Assembly (NCBI GenBank): GCA_013042055.1 | Contig: JABDQW010000225.1 | Location: forward strand, 1-34,042 | Length of the DNA: 34,042 bases | From: Gammaproteobacteria bacterium | Lineage (GTDB): Bacteria; Pseudomonadota; Gammaproteobacteria; SZUA-229 | Direction: 5' to 3' | Made by a program: the position numbers and the translations under genes | Part shown: piece after piece, positions 16,942 to 25,927 of the stretch | Position numbering within the stretch: the stretch's first letter is position 1 | How the letters are laid out: the number at the start of each line of letters is the position of its first letter | Notes under the pieces: model-generated | The model's input: the letters and a program-made list of their open reading frames with translations, nothing else | What the model was told of the DNA's origin: nothing | Database searches by the model: none

Positions 16942-17693
16942 AGATAATCGCCATTTACAACATCAAAGGTGGTGTTGGTAAGACCGCAGCAGCGGTAAAC
17001 CTTTCCTATCTTGCTGCAATGGACGGTGCAAGGACGCTGATATGGGATCTCGATCCTCAGGGCGCAGCGAGTTATTACTTTCGGATCAAAGCCAAAGTGA
17101 AGGGAGGTGGCCGAAAGCTGGTTGAAGGCAAGAAGGATTTGGATGATGCAGTAAAAGGGACCGATTACGAAAACTTGGATTTATTACCTGCAGATTTCTC
17201 ATACCGGGATATGGATCTGCTTCTGGACAAGACGAAGAAGCCTACACAACGCTTGAGAAAATTGCTCAAACCCATGGCGTACGAATATGACTTCACCTTC
17301 CTGGATTGTCCGCCGAGTATATCTTCAGCTTCCGAAAGCGTTTTCACGGCTGCAGATATATTGCTGGTGCCAACCATTCCGACAACATTGTCGTTGAGAA
17401 CCTACAAGCAAATAAAAAAATTCTTCAAAGACATGGGTTTCGATTCGGCAAAAATACTACCGTTCTTCGCCATGGTCGACCGTAGAAAACAAATGCATCG
17501 GTTGATAGTCGAAAACCCGCCTTCATTCATGCCATCCGCGCTCAACAGTTACATCCCCTATGCCAGTGAGGTGGAGCGTATGGGAGTGCACCGCGCACCC
17601 ATAGCGGATTTTGCAGCAAAAAGTCGCGCTGCCCAGTGTTACCAATCGATGTGGGATGAAGTTAAGACGAAACTATTTCCGCATCACAATTAG
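16938..17693 (+). CDS. Orphan ParA/MinD-family ATPase
   Basis: Deviant Walker A KGGVGKTAAAVNLSYLAA, LIWDLDPQGAASYYF, FTFLDCPPSISSAS; ATGA overlap with CHAD gene; no ParB homologue seen nearby. Confidence 0.92.
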   Translation: MKIIAIYNIKGGVGKTAAAVNLSYLAAMDGARTLIWDLDPQGAASYYFRIKAKVKGGGRKLVEGKKDLDDAVKGTDYENLDLLPADFSYRDMDLLLDKTKKPTQRLRKLLKPMAYEYDFTFLDCPPSISSASESVFTAADILLVPTIPTTLSLRTYKQIKKFFKDMGFDSAKILPFFAMVDRRKQMHRLIVENPPSFMPSALNSYIPYASEVERMGVHRAPIADFAAKSRAAQCYQSMWDEVKTKLFPHHN

Positions 17694-17696
17694 TAT

Positions 17697-17733
17697 TTAA
17701 CCGCAGAGACGCAGAGGCACGGAGAAATGCGGG
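17697..17733. repeat. Dispersed repeat family A copy
   Basis: TTAACCGCAGAGACGCAGAGGCACGGAGAAATGCGGG; close to the 27317 copy. Confidence 0.75.
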
Positions 17734-17770
17734 TCAGCCCACTTTCGTAGATAACATGCTCACGAAAGGT

Positions 17771-19321
17771 TCATTTATCTTCATTCCACTTCTTGACCCT
17801 GGCGTTCAATGTGTTTTCCATCTGATCGCAGACGGTCTTGATAACTTTTACCCGAGCATGGCGCTTATCATTGCCTGCTATTAAATTCCACGGTGCTACT
17901 CTGGTGCTGGTGTGTTCGACGATATCGTTCACCGCAAGCACGTACTCATCCCACTTTTCCCGGTTACGCCAGTCTTCGTCGGTTAGTTTCCATTGCTTGT
18001 GTGGCGTCTCTTCACGTAGCTTGAAGCGTTTATATTGTTCGTCTTTGGTAACGTGGATCCAGAACTTGATAAGCACGATACCACTATCGGCCAACATTTC
18101 TTCGAATGCATTGATTTCGGCGTAGGCGCGACGCCATTCTTCCTCGCTGGCTAAATGTTCCACGCGCTCAACCAATACACGACCGTACCAGCTGCGGTCG
18201 AATATGGTCATTTTCCCTGCTCTGGGTAGATGACGCCAAAAGCGCCATAAGTAATGGTGGGCACGTTCTTCATCAGTGGGTGCTGCAATCGGTAAGACTT
18301 GATATTGCCTGGCGTCCAGCGCAGCGGTCAATCGGCGAATCGCTCCACCTTTACCCGATGCATCCGGACCTTCGAATAGGATGATGGTCGAGATTTTGTG
18401 TTTTCGAGCGTACCGTTGCAACAGATTCACCTTTGCTTGACATGCCTGCAGGTCTTTCGTGTACCGCTTTTTCGTCAAGGACAGCGACATATCCATGACA
18501 TCAAGCACGGTGGTGCTTTTTAGATGCGAAATAGTTTCTGACGCTTCAGTTGCCTCTGCGCCGTCGTCGTCTGAAATATCGTGACCAATGGTGGTAGCGC
18601 TTTCAAATTTATCGAGGTGCTTATTGATCTCATCACGAATAATCGTAGCGACCGTCAGACTTCTGAAGTTGCGATTAGAGCCCTCGACGATACACCAGGG
18701 CGAGACTCCGGTGCTCGATCTCATGATGATGCGTTCTGCCGCTTCTTCGAATTTCTCGTATAAGCGCCAGTTGTCCCAGTCAACTTCCTTGACGCGCCAG
18801 CGGGTGAGTTCATCTTTTTCAAGCTCTCTAAAACGTTTTTTTTGTTCCTTTTTACTCAGGTGCATCCAGAACTTGATGATCAACGCGCCATCATCGGCTA
18901 GGGCTTTCTCGAAATCGATGATGCTATCCAGTAGCTTGTTGAATTCGACGTCGTCGATTAGCCCATGTACACGGTCGAGTACCGGCCTGGAATACCACGA
19001 ACTCAGAAACAGGCCGATACGCCCATACGGCGGCAAATCGCGCCAGAACCGCCAGAACTCCGGTCGTTCGCGTTCCTCGTCTGACGGTTTGTCGTACGCG
19101 CGTGTGACCAGCCATCTTGGATCCATCCATTCATTGAGGAGATTGACAGTCTCACCTTTACCAGCGCCGTTGACACCGGCAATTACGATGATGACCGGGA
19201 ATTTTGATAATTTCAGTACCTTGCGCTGAACTTCCAGCAGTTCCTGCCGCAGTAAAGGTACTCTTTGTTTGAATTCGGATTTTGGGACGCGCTGGCCAAG
19301 CTCAGCAGTTCTGAACATCAT
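17771..19321 (-). CDS. pap: Polyphosphate:AMP phosphotransferase-like tandem PPK2 protein
   Basis: Two PPK2 domains: IVIAGVNGAGKGETVNLLNEWMDPR and ILFEGPDASGKGGAIRRLTAALDARQYQV, each followed by PEFWRFWRDLP/HYLWRFWRHLP and SSWYSRPVL/RSWYGRVLVERVE. Confidence 0.93.
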   Translation of the reverse strand: MMFRTAELGQRVPKSEFKQRVPLLRQELLEVQRKVLKLSKFPVIIVIAGVNGAGKGETVNLLNEWMDPRWLVTRAYDKPSDEERERPEFWRFWRDLPPYGRIGLFLSSWYSRPVLDRVHGLIDDVEFNKLLDSIIDFEKALADDGALIIKFWMHLSKKEQKKRFRELEKDELTRWRVKEVDWDNWRLYEKFEEAAERIIMRSSTGVSPWCIVEGSNRNFRSLTVATIIRDEINKHLDKFESATTIGHDISDDDGAEATEASETISHLKSTTVLDVMDMSLSLTKKRYTKDLQACQAKVNLLQRYARKHKISTIILFEGPDASGKGGAIRRLTAALDARQYQVLPIAAPTDEERAHHYLWRFWRHLPRAGKMTIFDRSWYGRVLVERVEHLASEEEWRRAYAEINAFEEMLADSGIVLIKFWIHVTKDEQYKRFKLREETPHKQWKLTDEDWRNREKWDEYVLAVNDIVEHTSTRVAPWNLIAGNDKRHARVKVIKTVCDQMENTLNARVKKWNEDK

Positions 19322-19745
19322 GCGACGAATTACCTCAATTTGCCAAATAGACGATTGAGCATAGAACCTTCCTTCAGCTTGCAGGAAGAATCAATAACAC
19401 GAGCTTATCTCGATTTTTCTATCAACGAAAGCAGAAACTGAGTCAAGAAGGTGTAATTGTCATGAAAGCCGTTTGTAGTATCGGCTCAATGCCGAGCGAT
19501 GCCAGCTGTGACCATGCGGTGCTGAGTTCGATATTTAGCTGCGAAACTGCCAATATATAATAAGTTATTGATTATAATTAGGTTTTGACGGATTAACCGC
19601 TTGCCAGCAGGGTGTTGCGGGCTCCCGACTATTATTACGGTCAAAATCAGTATCAAAATAAGGGCAACTAAACGGCTGGCTCTCTGGTTATAATAAGATC
19701 CCAGAAATGATGGAGAAACGGATGAAGTTTCAAAAGGGTTGAGCT

Positions 19746-20933
19746 ATGTCGAAAGTTCTAGTCGAAAATACGGAGGATCAGACCCAGACACCGTTTCTCA
19801 GGGGCATACTTACTCGATCCCTGCAGAAATCAGGTCTGAATTTCGACCAGGCGCACAGTCTTGCGAATAAAATACGGGACGAAATCGAAGACAAACCACT
19901 CGTCACGACGACCGATATCGAGCATCTTGTCGTCCAGCATCTCAATAAAGCCGATGCCGAGAATGCGGTTGTTTTGTACGAAAGCAGGAATATGCCATAC
20001 CTGCTCCAGGTCGAGAGCGACAATGGCCAATTTGCCGCGTTCTCGCCATCACGATACCGCGCTGATCTGGAAGCCATCGGTCTGAATTCAGAGGAAGCGC
20101 TGACAATCGTCGATCAGCTTAGCGCGCATCTGCTGCGAAGGAATAAACCGAATGTCAGGGCGAAGTACATCGCGAAAATCACCTATCGTATGTTACGCAA
20201 ATCCAAATCATTGGGTAATCGAGTGGCGTTCCGCTGGTTGGTCTGGCGGGATTTTATTCATAGCGGCAGACCGATCGTTTTTTTAGTCGGTGGAACATCA
20301 GGAAGTGGTAAAAGTACCATAGCGACGGGTCTGGCTAATCGGCTTGAAATTGCCCGAATGCAGTCAACTGATATGTTAAGAGAAGTCATGCGCACCATCA
20401 TTCCCCGTGATGACGAGCCGATTCTGCACAAATCGTCCTATTCAGCATGGCAGGAGTTACCCGCTGAAATGTTGGAAGACGAGGACAAAATTGGCCTAAT
20501 ATACAAGGGTTATATCCGACAGGCCGAGATCATTTCTGCCGCTATCAAAGCCATATTGCAACGGGCGGTGCATGAAAATGTCTCCGTGATTATCGAAGGT
20601 GTGCATTTTCACCCTGCGATAATCAAGCAGATCATTGAACCGGGCGATGCGCTTGTGGTACCGATAATGCTCGCTGTGTTGAAGAGAAAACGTCTGCAGA
20701 ACAGAATAAAAGGACGCAGCTCTGATGTGCCGAAACGCCATTCCGAGCTATATCTCGAGCACTTCGACGCGATCTGGAAGCTACAGAGTTATTTGCTTTC
20801 TGAGTCCGATCAGGCAGGCGTGCCCATCATCAGCAACACCGATAGGGATGATGTATTCAGAGAAATTATGTTGCACACTATCGATAGTCTAGCGGCAGAT
20901 TTTGATAAAACGCCGGCACAAGTCTTTGATTAG
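19746..20933 (+). CDS. 2-phosphoglycerate kinase-like P-loop protein with ATP-cone-like N-terminus
   Basis: Walker A FLVGGTSGSGKSTIATGLANRL, ARMQSTDMLREVMRTIIP, VIIEGVHFHP; N-terminus LRGILTRSLQKSGLNFDQAHSLANKIRDEI resembles ATP-cone. Confidence 0.75.
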   Translation: MSKVLVENTEDQTQTPFLRGILTRSLQKSGLNFDQAHSLANKIRDEIEDKPLVTTTDIEHLVVQHLNKADAENAVVLYESRNMPYLLQVESDNGQFAAFSPSRYRADLEAIGLNSEEALTIVDQLSAHLLRRNKPNVRAKYIAKITYRMLRKSKSLGNRVAFRWLVWRDFIHSGRPIVFLVGGTSGSGKSTIATGLANRLEIARMQSTDMLREVMRTIIPRDDEPILHKSSYSAWQELPAEMLEDEDKIGLIYKGYIRQAEIISAAIKAILQRAVHENVSVIIEGVHFHPAIIKQIIEPGDALVVPIMLAVLKRKRLQNRIKGRSSDVPKRHSELYLEHFDAIWKLQSYLLSESDQAGVPIISNTDRDDVFREIMLHTIDSLAADFDKTPAQVFD

Positions 20934-20953
20934 TAGCTATCAACAGCGGCTTA

Positions 20954-22750
20954 GTGATCAGTGTGAAACGGCTCTGGACTGACCACAATACAACCATTCG
21001 GCTGATACTGGGCCTGCTGCTAGCCGTTTTCACGCACGCTACGCTCGCCGATGAAACCGCACAGCAACAGCAACAGGTCGACTGGTTCTACCTGACGATG
21101 GCGCTGTTGGGCGGTCTGGCCATGTTTCTGTATGGCATGGAACAGATGTCCGACGGGCTGCAATCGGCTGCGGGAGAGAAACTCAAGGATGTTCTCGCTG
21201 GCCTGACCAAGAACCGGTTTCTCGGTGCTCTTACCGGTGCTTTCGTCACTGCCGTTTTGAATTCGTCATCGGTTACCACGGTACTCGTCGTCGGTTTTAT
21301 CTCGGCAGGCTTTATGACGCTGACTCAGTCGGTCGGCATTATCATGGGTGCCAATATCGGTAGTACCTTCACTGCGCAGATCGTTGCGTTCAATGTTACC
21401 CAGTACGCGTTGTTGCTCGTGGCCGTTGGTTTCTTCATGTTGTTTACAGCTAAAACCGAACGCGTCCGGCATTACGGCAGCATGGTCATGGGGCTGGGCC
21501 TGGTGTTCTACGGCATGGGCGTGATGGGTGAGGCCATGAATCCGATGCGGACCTACCAGCCTTTCCTCGATCTGATGATAAGGATGGAGAATCCGATACT
21601 GGGTATCCTGGTGGGTGCGGTGTTCACAGGCCTGGTGCAGTCGTCGGCGGCAACCACCGGTATTGCGATTGTCATGGCAACCGAAGGTCTGATTTCGCTG
21701 CCGGCAGGCATCGCTTTGTCATTCGGCGCCAACATCGGTACTTGCGTTACCGCCTTACTTGCTGCCATTGGCAAACCAGCGGAAGCGGTACGTGCAGCGG
21801 TAGTCCATGTTTCATTTAATATCGCCGGTGTTTTGCTCTGGGTCATGTTCATACCGCAACTGGCAGAGTTCATTGTGCATATCTCGCCATCGTCACCGGA
21901 GCTCAGCGGCAAGGCGCAAATGGCGGCTGATGTGCCTCGTCAGATAGCCAATGCACACACGGTGTTCAATCTGGCCAACACCTTGATATTTATCTGGTTT
22001 ACACCAATGTTTGCCCGGTTCGCCGAATACGTTGTTCGTGAGAAACCGGTCAAAGAGCGAGTCATCGTGAAACCGCGTTACCTAGCTAAGGAGTTGCTCG
22101 AAGTTCCCAGCGTTGCGCTTGAAAATGTACGCTTCGAAATCGGCCATATGGGTGAAATAACCAGCGATATGTTGAAAACCTTGTGGACAGCCTTTCAGCA
22201 GAGGGACCGTGATATGGTCGATGAAGTGATTAAAATGGATGATAAGGTCGATGTGCTGTCAGAGCGGATACTGGAGTATTTGAGTGAGATCCAGCAAGAA
22301 GAATTGACGGACGAGAGCAGCCATGAACTTAAGGCCTTGATGAGTGCAACCATCAATATCGAAAGCCTCGCGGATGTGATTGAGTCCGAACTCTCCGAAA
22401 TATGTAAAAAATATATCGACTATGATTTGCATGAAAGCGATGCCTCTCTCGCATTATTTATCGATTTTTCACAGACGGTTGGTGATACATTTGACAAGCT
22501 GGTTCGCGCCATCAAAAACGATGATGAGAATGCCGCTGCCGAGGTCATAACCGTCAAAGAGCACATCCGCCATGCTGTTGATGAAATCCTGAAGAACCAG
22601 GCGAGCCGTATATCGGTTGAGACCAACAAAGACTTACTGCTGGTTCGGTTGGAGCTGGAACTTGTTGACAAGTTGAGACGCATCTATACGCTAACAAAAC
22701 GCGTCGCGAGAGAGTTTATTCCCAAAGAGCTTGCGCATAAAACGGAGTAG
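20954..22750 (+). CDS. Na/Pi cotransporter family protein with PhoU-like C-terminus
   Basis: Inverted repeat core LNSSSVTTVLVVGFISAGFMTLTQSVGIIMGANIGSTFTAQ and QSSAATTGIAIVMATEGLISLPAGIALSFGANIGTCVTAL; long helical C-terminal domain. Confidence 0.93.
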   Translation: MISVKRLWTDHNTTIRLILGLLLAVFTHATLADETAQQQQQVDWFYLTMALLGGLAMFLYGMEQMSDGLQSAAGEKLKDVLAGLTKNRFLGALTGAFVTAVLNSSSVTTVLVVGFISAGFMTLTQSVGIIMGANIGSTFTAQIVAFNVTQYALLLVAVGFFMLFTAKTERVRHYGSMVMGLGLVFYGMGVMGEAMNPMRTYQPFLDLMIRMENPILGILVGAVFTGLVQSSAATTGIAIVMATEGLISLPAGIALSFGANIGTCVTALLAAIGKPAEAVRAAVVHVSFNIAGVLLWVMFIPQLAEFIVHISPSSPELSGKAQMAADVPRQIANAHTVFNLANTLIFIWFTPMFARFAEYVVREKPVKERVIVKPRYLAKELLEVPSVALENVRFEIGHMGEITSDMLKTLWTAFQQRDRDMVDEVIKMDDKVDVLSERILEYLSEIQQEELTDESSHELKALMSATINIESLADVIESELSEICKKYIDYDLHESDASLALFIDFSQTVGDTFDKLVRAIKNDDENAAAEVITVKEHIRHAVDEILKNQASRISVETNKDLLLVRLELELVDKLRRIYTLTKRVAREFIPKELAHKTE

Positions 22751-22817
22751 ACACCGTTTTACTGAAATCGATAGCGCCCACGTGTCGATCTCGTCAACCT
22801 GCGTGTTGGCTGTCGTA

Positions 22818-22895
22818 GCCGCGAATAACGCCAATAACGCGAAGAACACCCGTATTGATGTTTGTTTTATTCGCGTGCTTTGCGTTATTTGCGGC
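22818..22895. repeat. Inverted-repeat element family C between convergent genes
   Basis: GCCGCGAATAACGCCAATAACGCGAA (22818-22843) versus reverse complement of 22870-22895 (GCCGCAAATAACGCAAAGCACGCGAA): 22/26. Confidence 0.75.
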
Positions 22896-22911
22896 CGTAT
22901 TCACCCGAAGT

Positions 22912-23421
22912 TCATGTAATATCGCGCGGTCTGATCAGGAATTCGAGCTTAACGGCACCGATGTCCAGTTTTGCCCAATCATCGGGCATCCCTAACACGG
23001 CGAGCGTTGCAGTGGGCATGATTTTACCGTCATCCGGTATCGTGAGATTGCCTTTGACAAGAGAATATAACAGGTCTTCCATTCCTGGATTGTGCCCGAC
23101 TAGCATGACGCGCTGAGCCTGCTGAGGACAGTCGGCGAGTACGTGTAGCAGTTCTTCTGCTGTGGCCAGGTAGATATGGCGTTGCCGGAAGATGCTATTT
23201 TTGTTGATGCCCATGGCTTTAGAGGCGATTTCCGCAGTTTGCAAGGCGCGTTTTGCGGGCGAGCTGATAACGTAGTCGGGCGATAGCTTGTGACGGCTCA
23301 ACCATTGCCCTGCGGCCGCCGATGCGCTATTTCCGCGTTTTTTTAACGGGCGGTCGAAATCGTCATCGTCGGTGCTCCAATCCGATTTGCCGTGCCTTAG
23401 CAATATAAGTTTTCGTGACAT
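22912..23421 (-). CDS. sixA: SixA-like phosphohistidine phosphatase
   Basis: N-terminal LILLRHGKSDW (RHG), VISSPAKRALQTAEI, VMLVGHNPGMEDLL. Confidence 0.9.
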   Translation of the reverse strand: MSRKLILLRHGKSDWSTDDDDFDRPLKKRGNSASAAAGQWLSRHKLSPDYVISSPAKRALQTAEIASKAMGINKNSIFRQRHIYLATAEELLHVLADCPQQAQRVMLVGHNPGMEDLLYSLVKGNLTIPDDGKIMPTATLAVLGMPDDWAKLDIGAVKLEFLIRPRDIT

Positions 23422-23438
23422 AAGTCCTTCCAGAAGAA

Positions 23439-24395
23439 TCAGAAAAATGGCATCCCAAATACAATACGGTACAGATTTGTATCCCTGGTAATCTGTACGC
23501 CAAATCCAAGACGCGAATTAGACGGAACCCAGCGGTATTCAGGAATACTAAAAGTAAACCCTATTTCATTCTTGTTTTCCAGTGAAATTGGATTATCGAG
23601 CGCTCTAACTAACACCAAATCTTTCAGGTAGTAGTAGTTGATGAAATAAAAGCTGAAATCCATGTAAGATCCATTAATGGTTATATCTGTCGGGATGTTG
23701 TAATCCAGCGCCGTTTCAAACACCGCGAAATTCGAATTTTGACCCGTCTCGGCATTGCGCTGGTCGGCATAAAGGAAGCGGTTGCCTAGAGTCAGTCTGT
23801 CTCTGTGGAAATCAAACGTCAGAAAACTCTTGACACCGGTACCCAGCACTCGGATATTGACATTGTTCACCAGGTCCCTGGCGACGCCAAAGTCGAAGAA
23901 GGGAATCAAGTGCCAGTTATGCCGGGCCGGAAAATGAAACTCGACACCGGGTATGACGCTGATCGTGCCGACATGATCGAGGGTTGGTACGGTGCCACCA
24001 GTAATCTCTTCGAAATTGGCGACACCGAGGGTGACTGGGTAGGTGATGATCCAGCCGGAGTCATTACTCGTCATCGGTCGGAGCGTGGTCGACAGCGGGA
24101 TTCTGAGGATAAACACGTCACCACCACCCGAGGCATAGAAACCGGTGCCAAGGTAGTTGCCAAAGGCAAAATTAATCAGCTCGACATCCGAAGTATCTTC
24201 GCTATGTACCTTGCTCGCAGGCTGGGCGACAGCGAGCACCAGCACCAATACCCATTGCAATCGTATTGTTTGGAACCAGGCAAATTCGCTATTTTTGTTA
24301 CAATTCGCCACAGCTTGTCGTAAAAGCGGGTACATTAAAGTATCGAGAATCAACGAATGAGGCTGAATTGTGTCAATAACTGCAGTATCTCTCAA
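23439..24395 (-). CDS. Exported protein, likely outer-membrane beta-barrel (start uncertain)
   Basis: Signal-like LQWVLVLVLAVAQPASKVHS; alternating aromatic strands (LTLGNRFLYADQ; YMDFSFYFINYYYL; RLGFGVQITRDTNLYRIVFGMPFF) ending in Phe. Confidence 0.55.
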   Translation of the reverse strand: MRDTAVIDTIQPHSLILDTLMYPLLRQAVANCNKNSEFAWFQTIRLQWVLVLVLAVAQPASKVHSEDTSDVELINFAFGNYLGTGFYASGGGDVFILRIPLSTTLRPMTSNDSGWIITYPVTLGVANFEEITGGTVPTLDHVGTISVIPGVEFHFPARHNWHLIPFFDFGVARDLVNNVNIRVLGTGVKSFLTFDFHRDRLTLGNRFLYADQRNAETGQNSNFAVFETALDYNIPTDITINGSYMDFSFYFINYYYLKDLVLVRALDNPISLENKNEIGFTFSIPEYRWVPSNSRLGFGVQITRDTNLYRIVFGMPFF

Positions 24396-24418
24396 GTCCG
24401 GGTAAGGTCGGTTATCCT

Positions 24419-25927
24419 ATGCTTCGACTCAAGATTCCTAATCGAGTTCTAAGGCGGTATTCGCGCCTGTCGGTGGTATGCTGTTACCTTCTGGCGGTTG
24501 CGATATGCTCTGCTTTTTTTAAAACGCCGACAAGTTTCGCCAGCGAGTACAGCCCACCGGGATTATACGCTGTTGATCATCTCACACTCGATAATGGACT
24601 CGACGTTATCCTCAAACAAAGGCCCGGCGCACATACCCTGTCACTCAGACTTTGGGTGGGTGTTGGCATGCAGGATTTTGAATGCGAAGATCAGGAAACC
24701 CCGCATTTTCTCGAACACCTGCTGTTCACTGGGACATCGAAATATTCTGAAGCCGAGCTGGAGCATTTGGTAGCCGATCACGGCGGTAGCTGGAATGCCT
24801 ACACCGGCAATGAAGAAACGGTCTATATGCTGAACATTTACAGCCGCTATTCAGATCTGGCCGTTCACGTGCTGTACGAGATCCTGACCGATTCGACGAT
24901 TTCAGAGGAAAATGTCAATACCTCCAGAGAAATAATCTATCGCGAAGTCGGTGGTAAACCGTCATCCGTGCGCCAATGGTTTCGTTTGCGTGGCTTTGGT
25001 GTCAATGGCACGGAAAAAGCCGTGATCAAACTGCTGCCCGGTGTCGACTATGTCTGCGAAGGGCTCAGGACTGCTGACCATATCACCAGGCAAGATATAC
25101 TCGATACTTATAAGCGGTACTATGTGCCGGATAATATGGCGTTGATCGTCGTCGGTGACTTCGAAATAAAGCCGATGCTGGATCTTATCGAACAGACCTT
25201 TGGACAGATACCGGCGACGTCGACACCCGAACGCAAATTGCCGGTGCCGGGCAAAGCAACGAGTTTCGCGGCAGAGACCGGGACGCTCTCGCCGTTACTC
25301 AGTAACGATGCTGTCATCGGAATCATTTACCGGATTCCCGGATTCTGGTCAGATGATATTTTCCCGCTGATGATCATCGAGCAATATCTGGATTTTCGCC
25401 TTAGTGAGGAAATTCGAATAAAACGCGGCTTGTCGTATGGTCCCGGCGTATGGCGCGAAACACTCAGTAACTTTGGCCTGTTGAGCCTTTATGCTGACGT
25501 CGATCTGGATGATATTGCTGAAGCGATCAACATTATCAAGACCGAGATTAAAAAGCTGGTTGAGGTCAGCATGGACAGCGAGCTGTTGCATAAATCAAAA
25601 ATGAAAATCCTGTTGCAAAACGTGCAGGGTTATGAATCGAATTCACAGATAGCGAATTACTACGCCGCCGACTATGTGTATTTCAAGGAAAAAGGTCATT
25701 TTCAGAACGTTGAAGAAAAGATCGAGGCGGTTACACTAGAAGACATCAAGCGTGTTGCGCAAAAGTATTTGTCACTGGATGCAGGTGTTGTCATCTACGA
25801 AAAGCCAAGTCTAACTTACACCCAACTCTATCTGCTCCTGAGTATACTGGTTATGGCGCTTAGTGGAATTGCGGTTTATTTGTATTTAAAGGCACACCGC
25901 CGAATCAGAAAAAGACCTGATGCATAA
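24419..25927 (+). CDS. M16-family zinc metallopeptidase with C-terminal TM anchor
   Basis: HFLEHLLFTGTSKYSEAELEHLVADHGGSWNAYTGNEETVY (HxxEH); C-terminal LYLLLSILVMALSGIAVYLYLKAHRR. Confidence 0.92.
   Translation: MLRLKIPNRVLRRYSRLSVVCCYLLAVAICSAFFKTPTSFASEYSPPGLYAVDHLTLDNGLDVILKQRPGAHTLSLRLWVGVGMQDFECEDQETPHFLEHLLFTGTSKYSEAELEHLVADHGGSWNAYTGNEETVYMLNIYSRYSDLAVHVLYEILTDSTISEENVNTSREIIYREVGGKPSSVRQWFRLRGFGVNGTEKAVIKLLPGVDYVCEGLRTADHITRQDILDTYKRYYVPDNMALIVVGDFEIKPMLDLIEQTFGQIPATSTPERKLPVPGKATSFAAETGTLSPLLSNDAVIGIIYRIPGFWSDDIFPLMIIEQYLDFRLSEEIRIKRGLSYGPGVWRETLSNFGLLSLYADVDLDDIAEAINIIKTEIKKLVEVSMDSELLHKSKMKILLQNVQGYESNSQIANYYAADYVYFKEKGHFQNVEEKIEAVTLEDIKRVAQKYLSLDAGVVIYEKPSLTYTQLYLLLSILVMALSGIAVYLYLKAHRRIRKRPDA

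Noticed and set aside
16938-17693. ParA as evidence of a plasmid or integrative element
   Set aside because: No ParB, relaxase, integrase or replication gene nearby; overlaps CHAD within a metabolic locus.
18588-19229. 213-aa plus-strand ORF opposite the tandem PPK2 gene
   Set aside because: Low-complexity Ser/Arg-rich shadow translation of a clear PPK2 coding strand.
22731-22919. 62-aa ORF after the Na/Pi gene
   Set aside because: Mostly translation of the family C inverted repeat.
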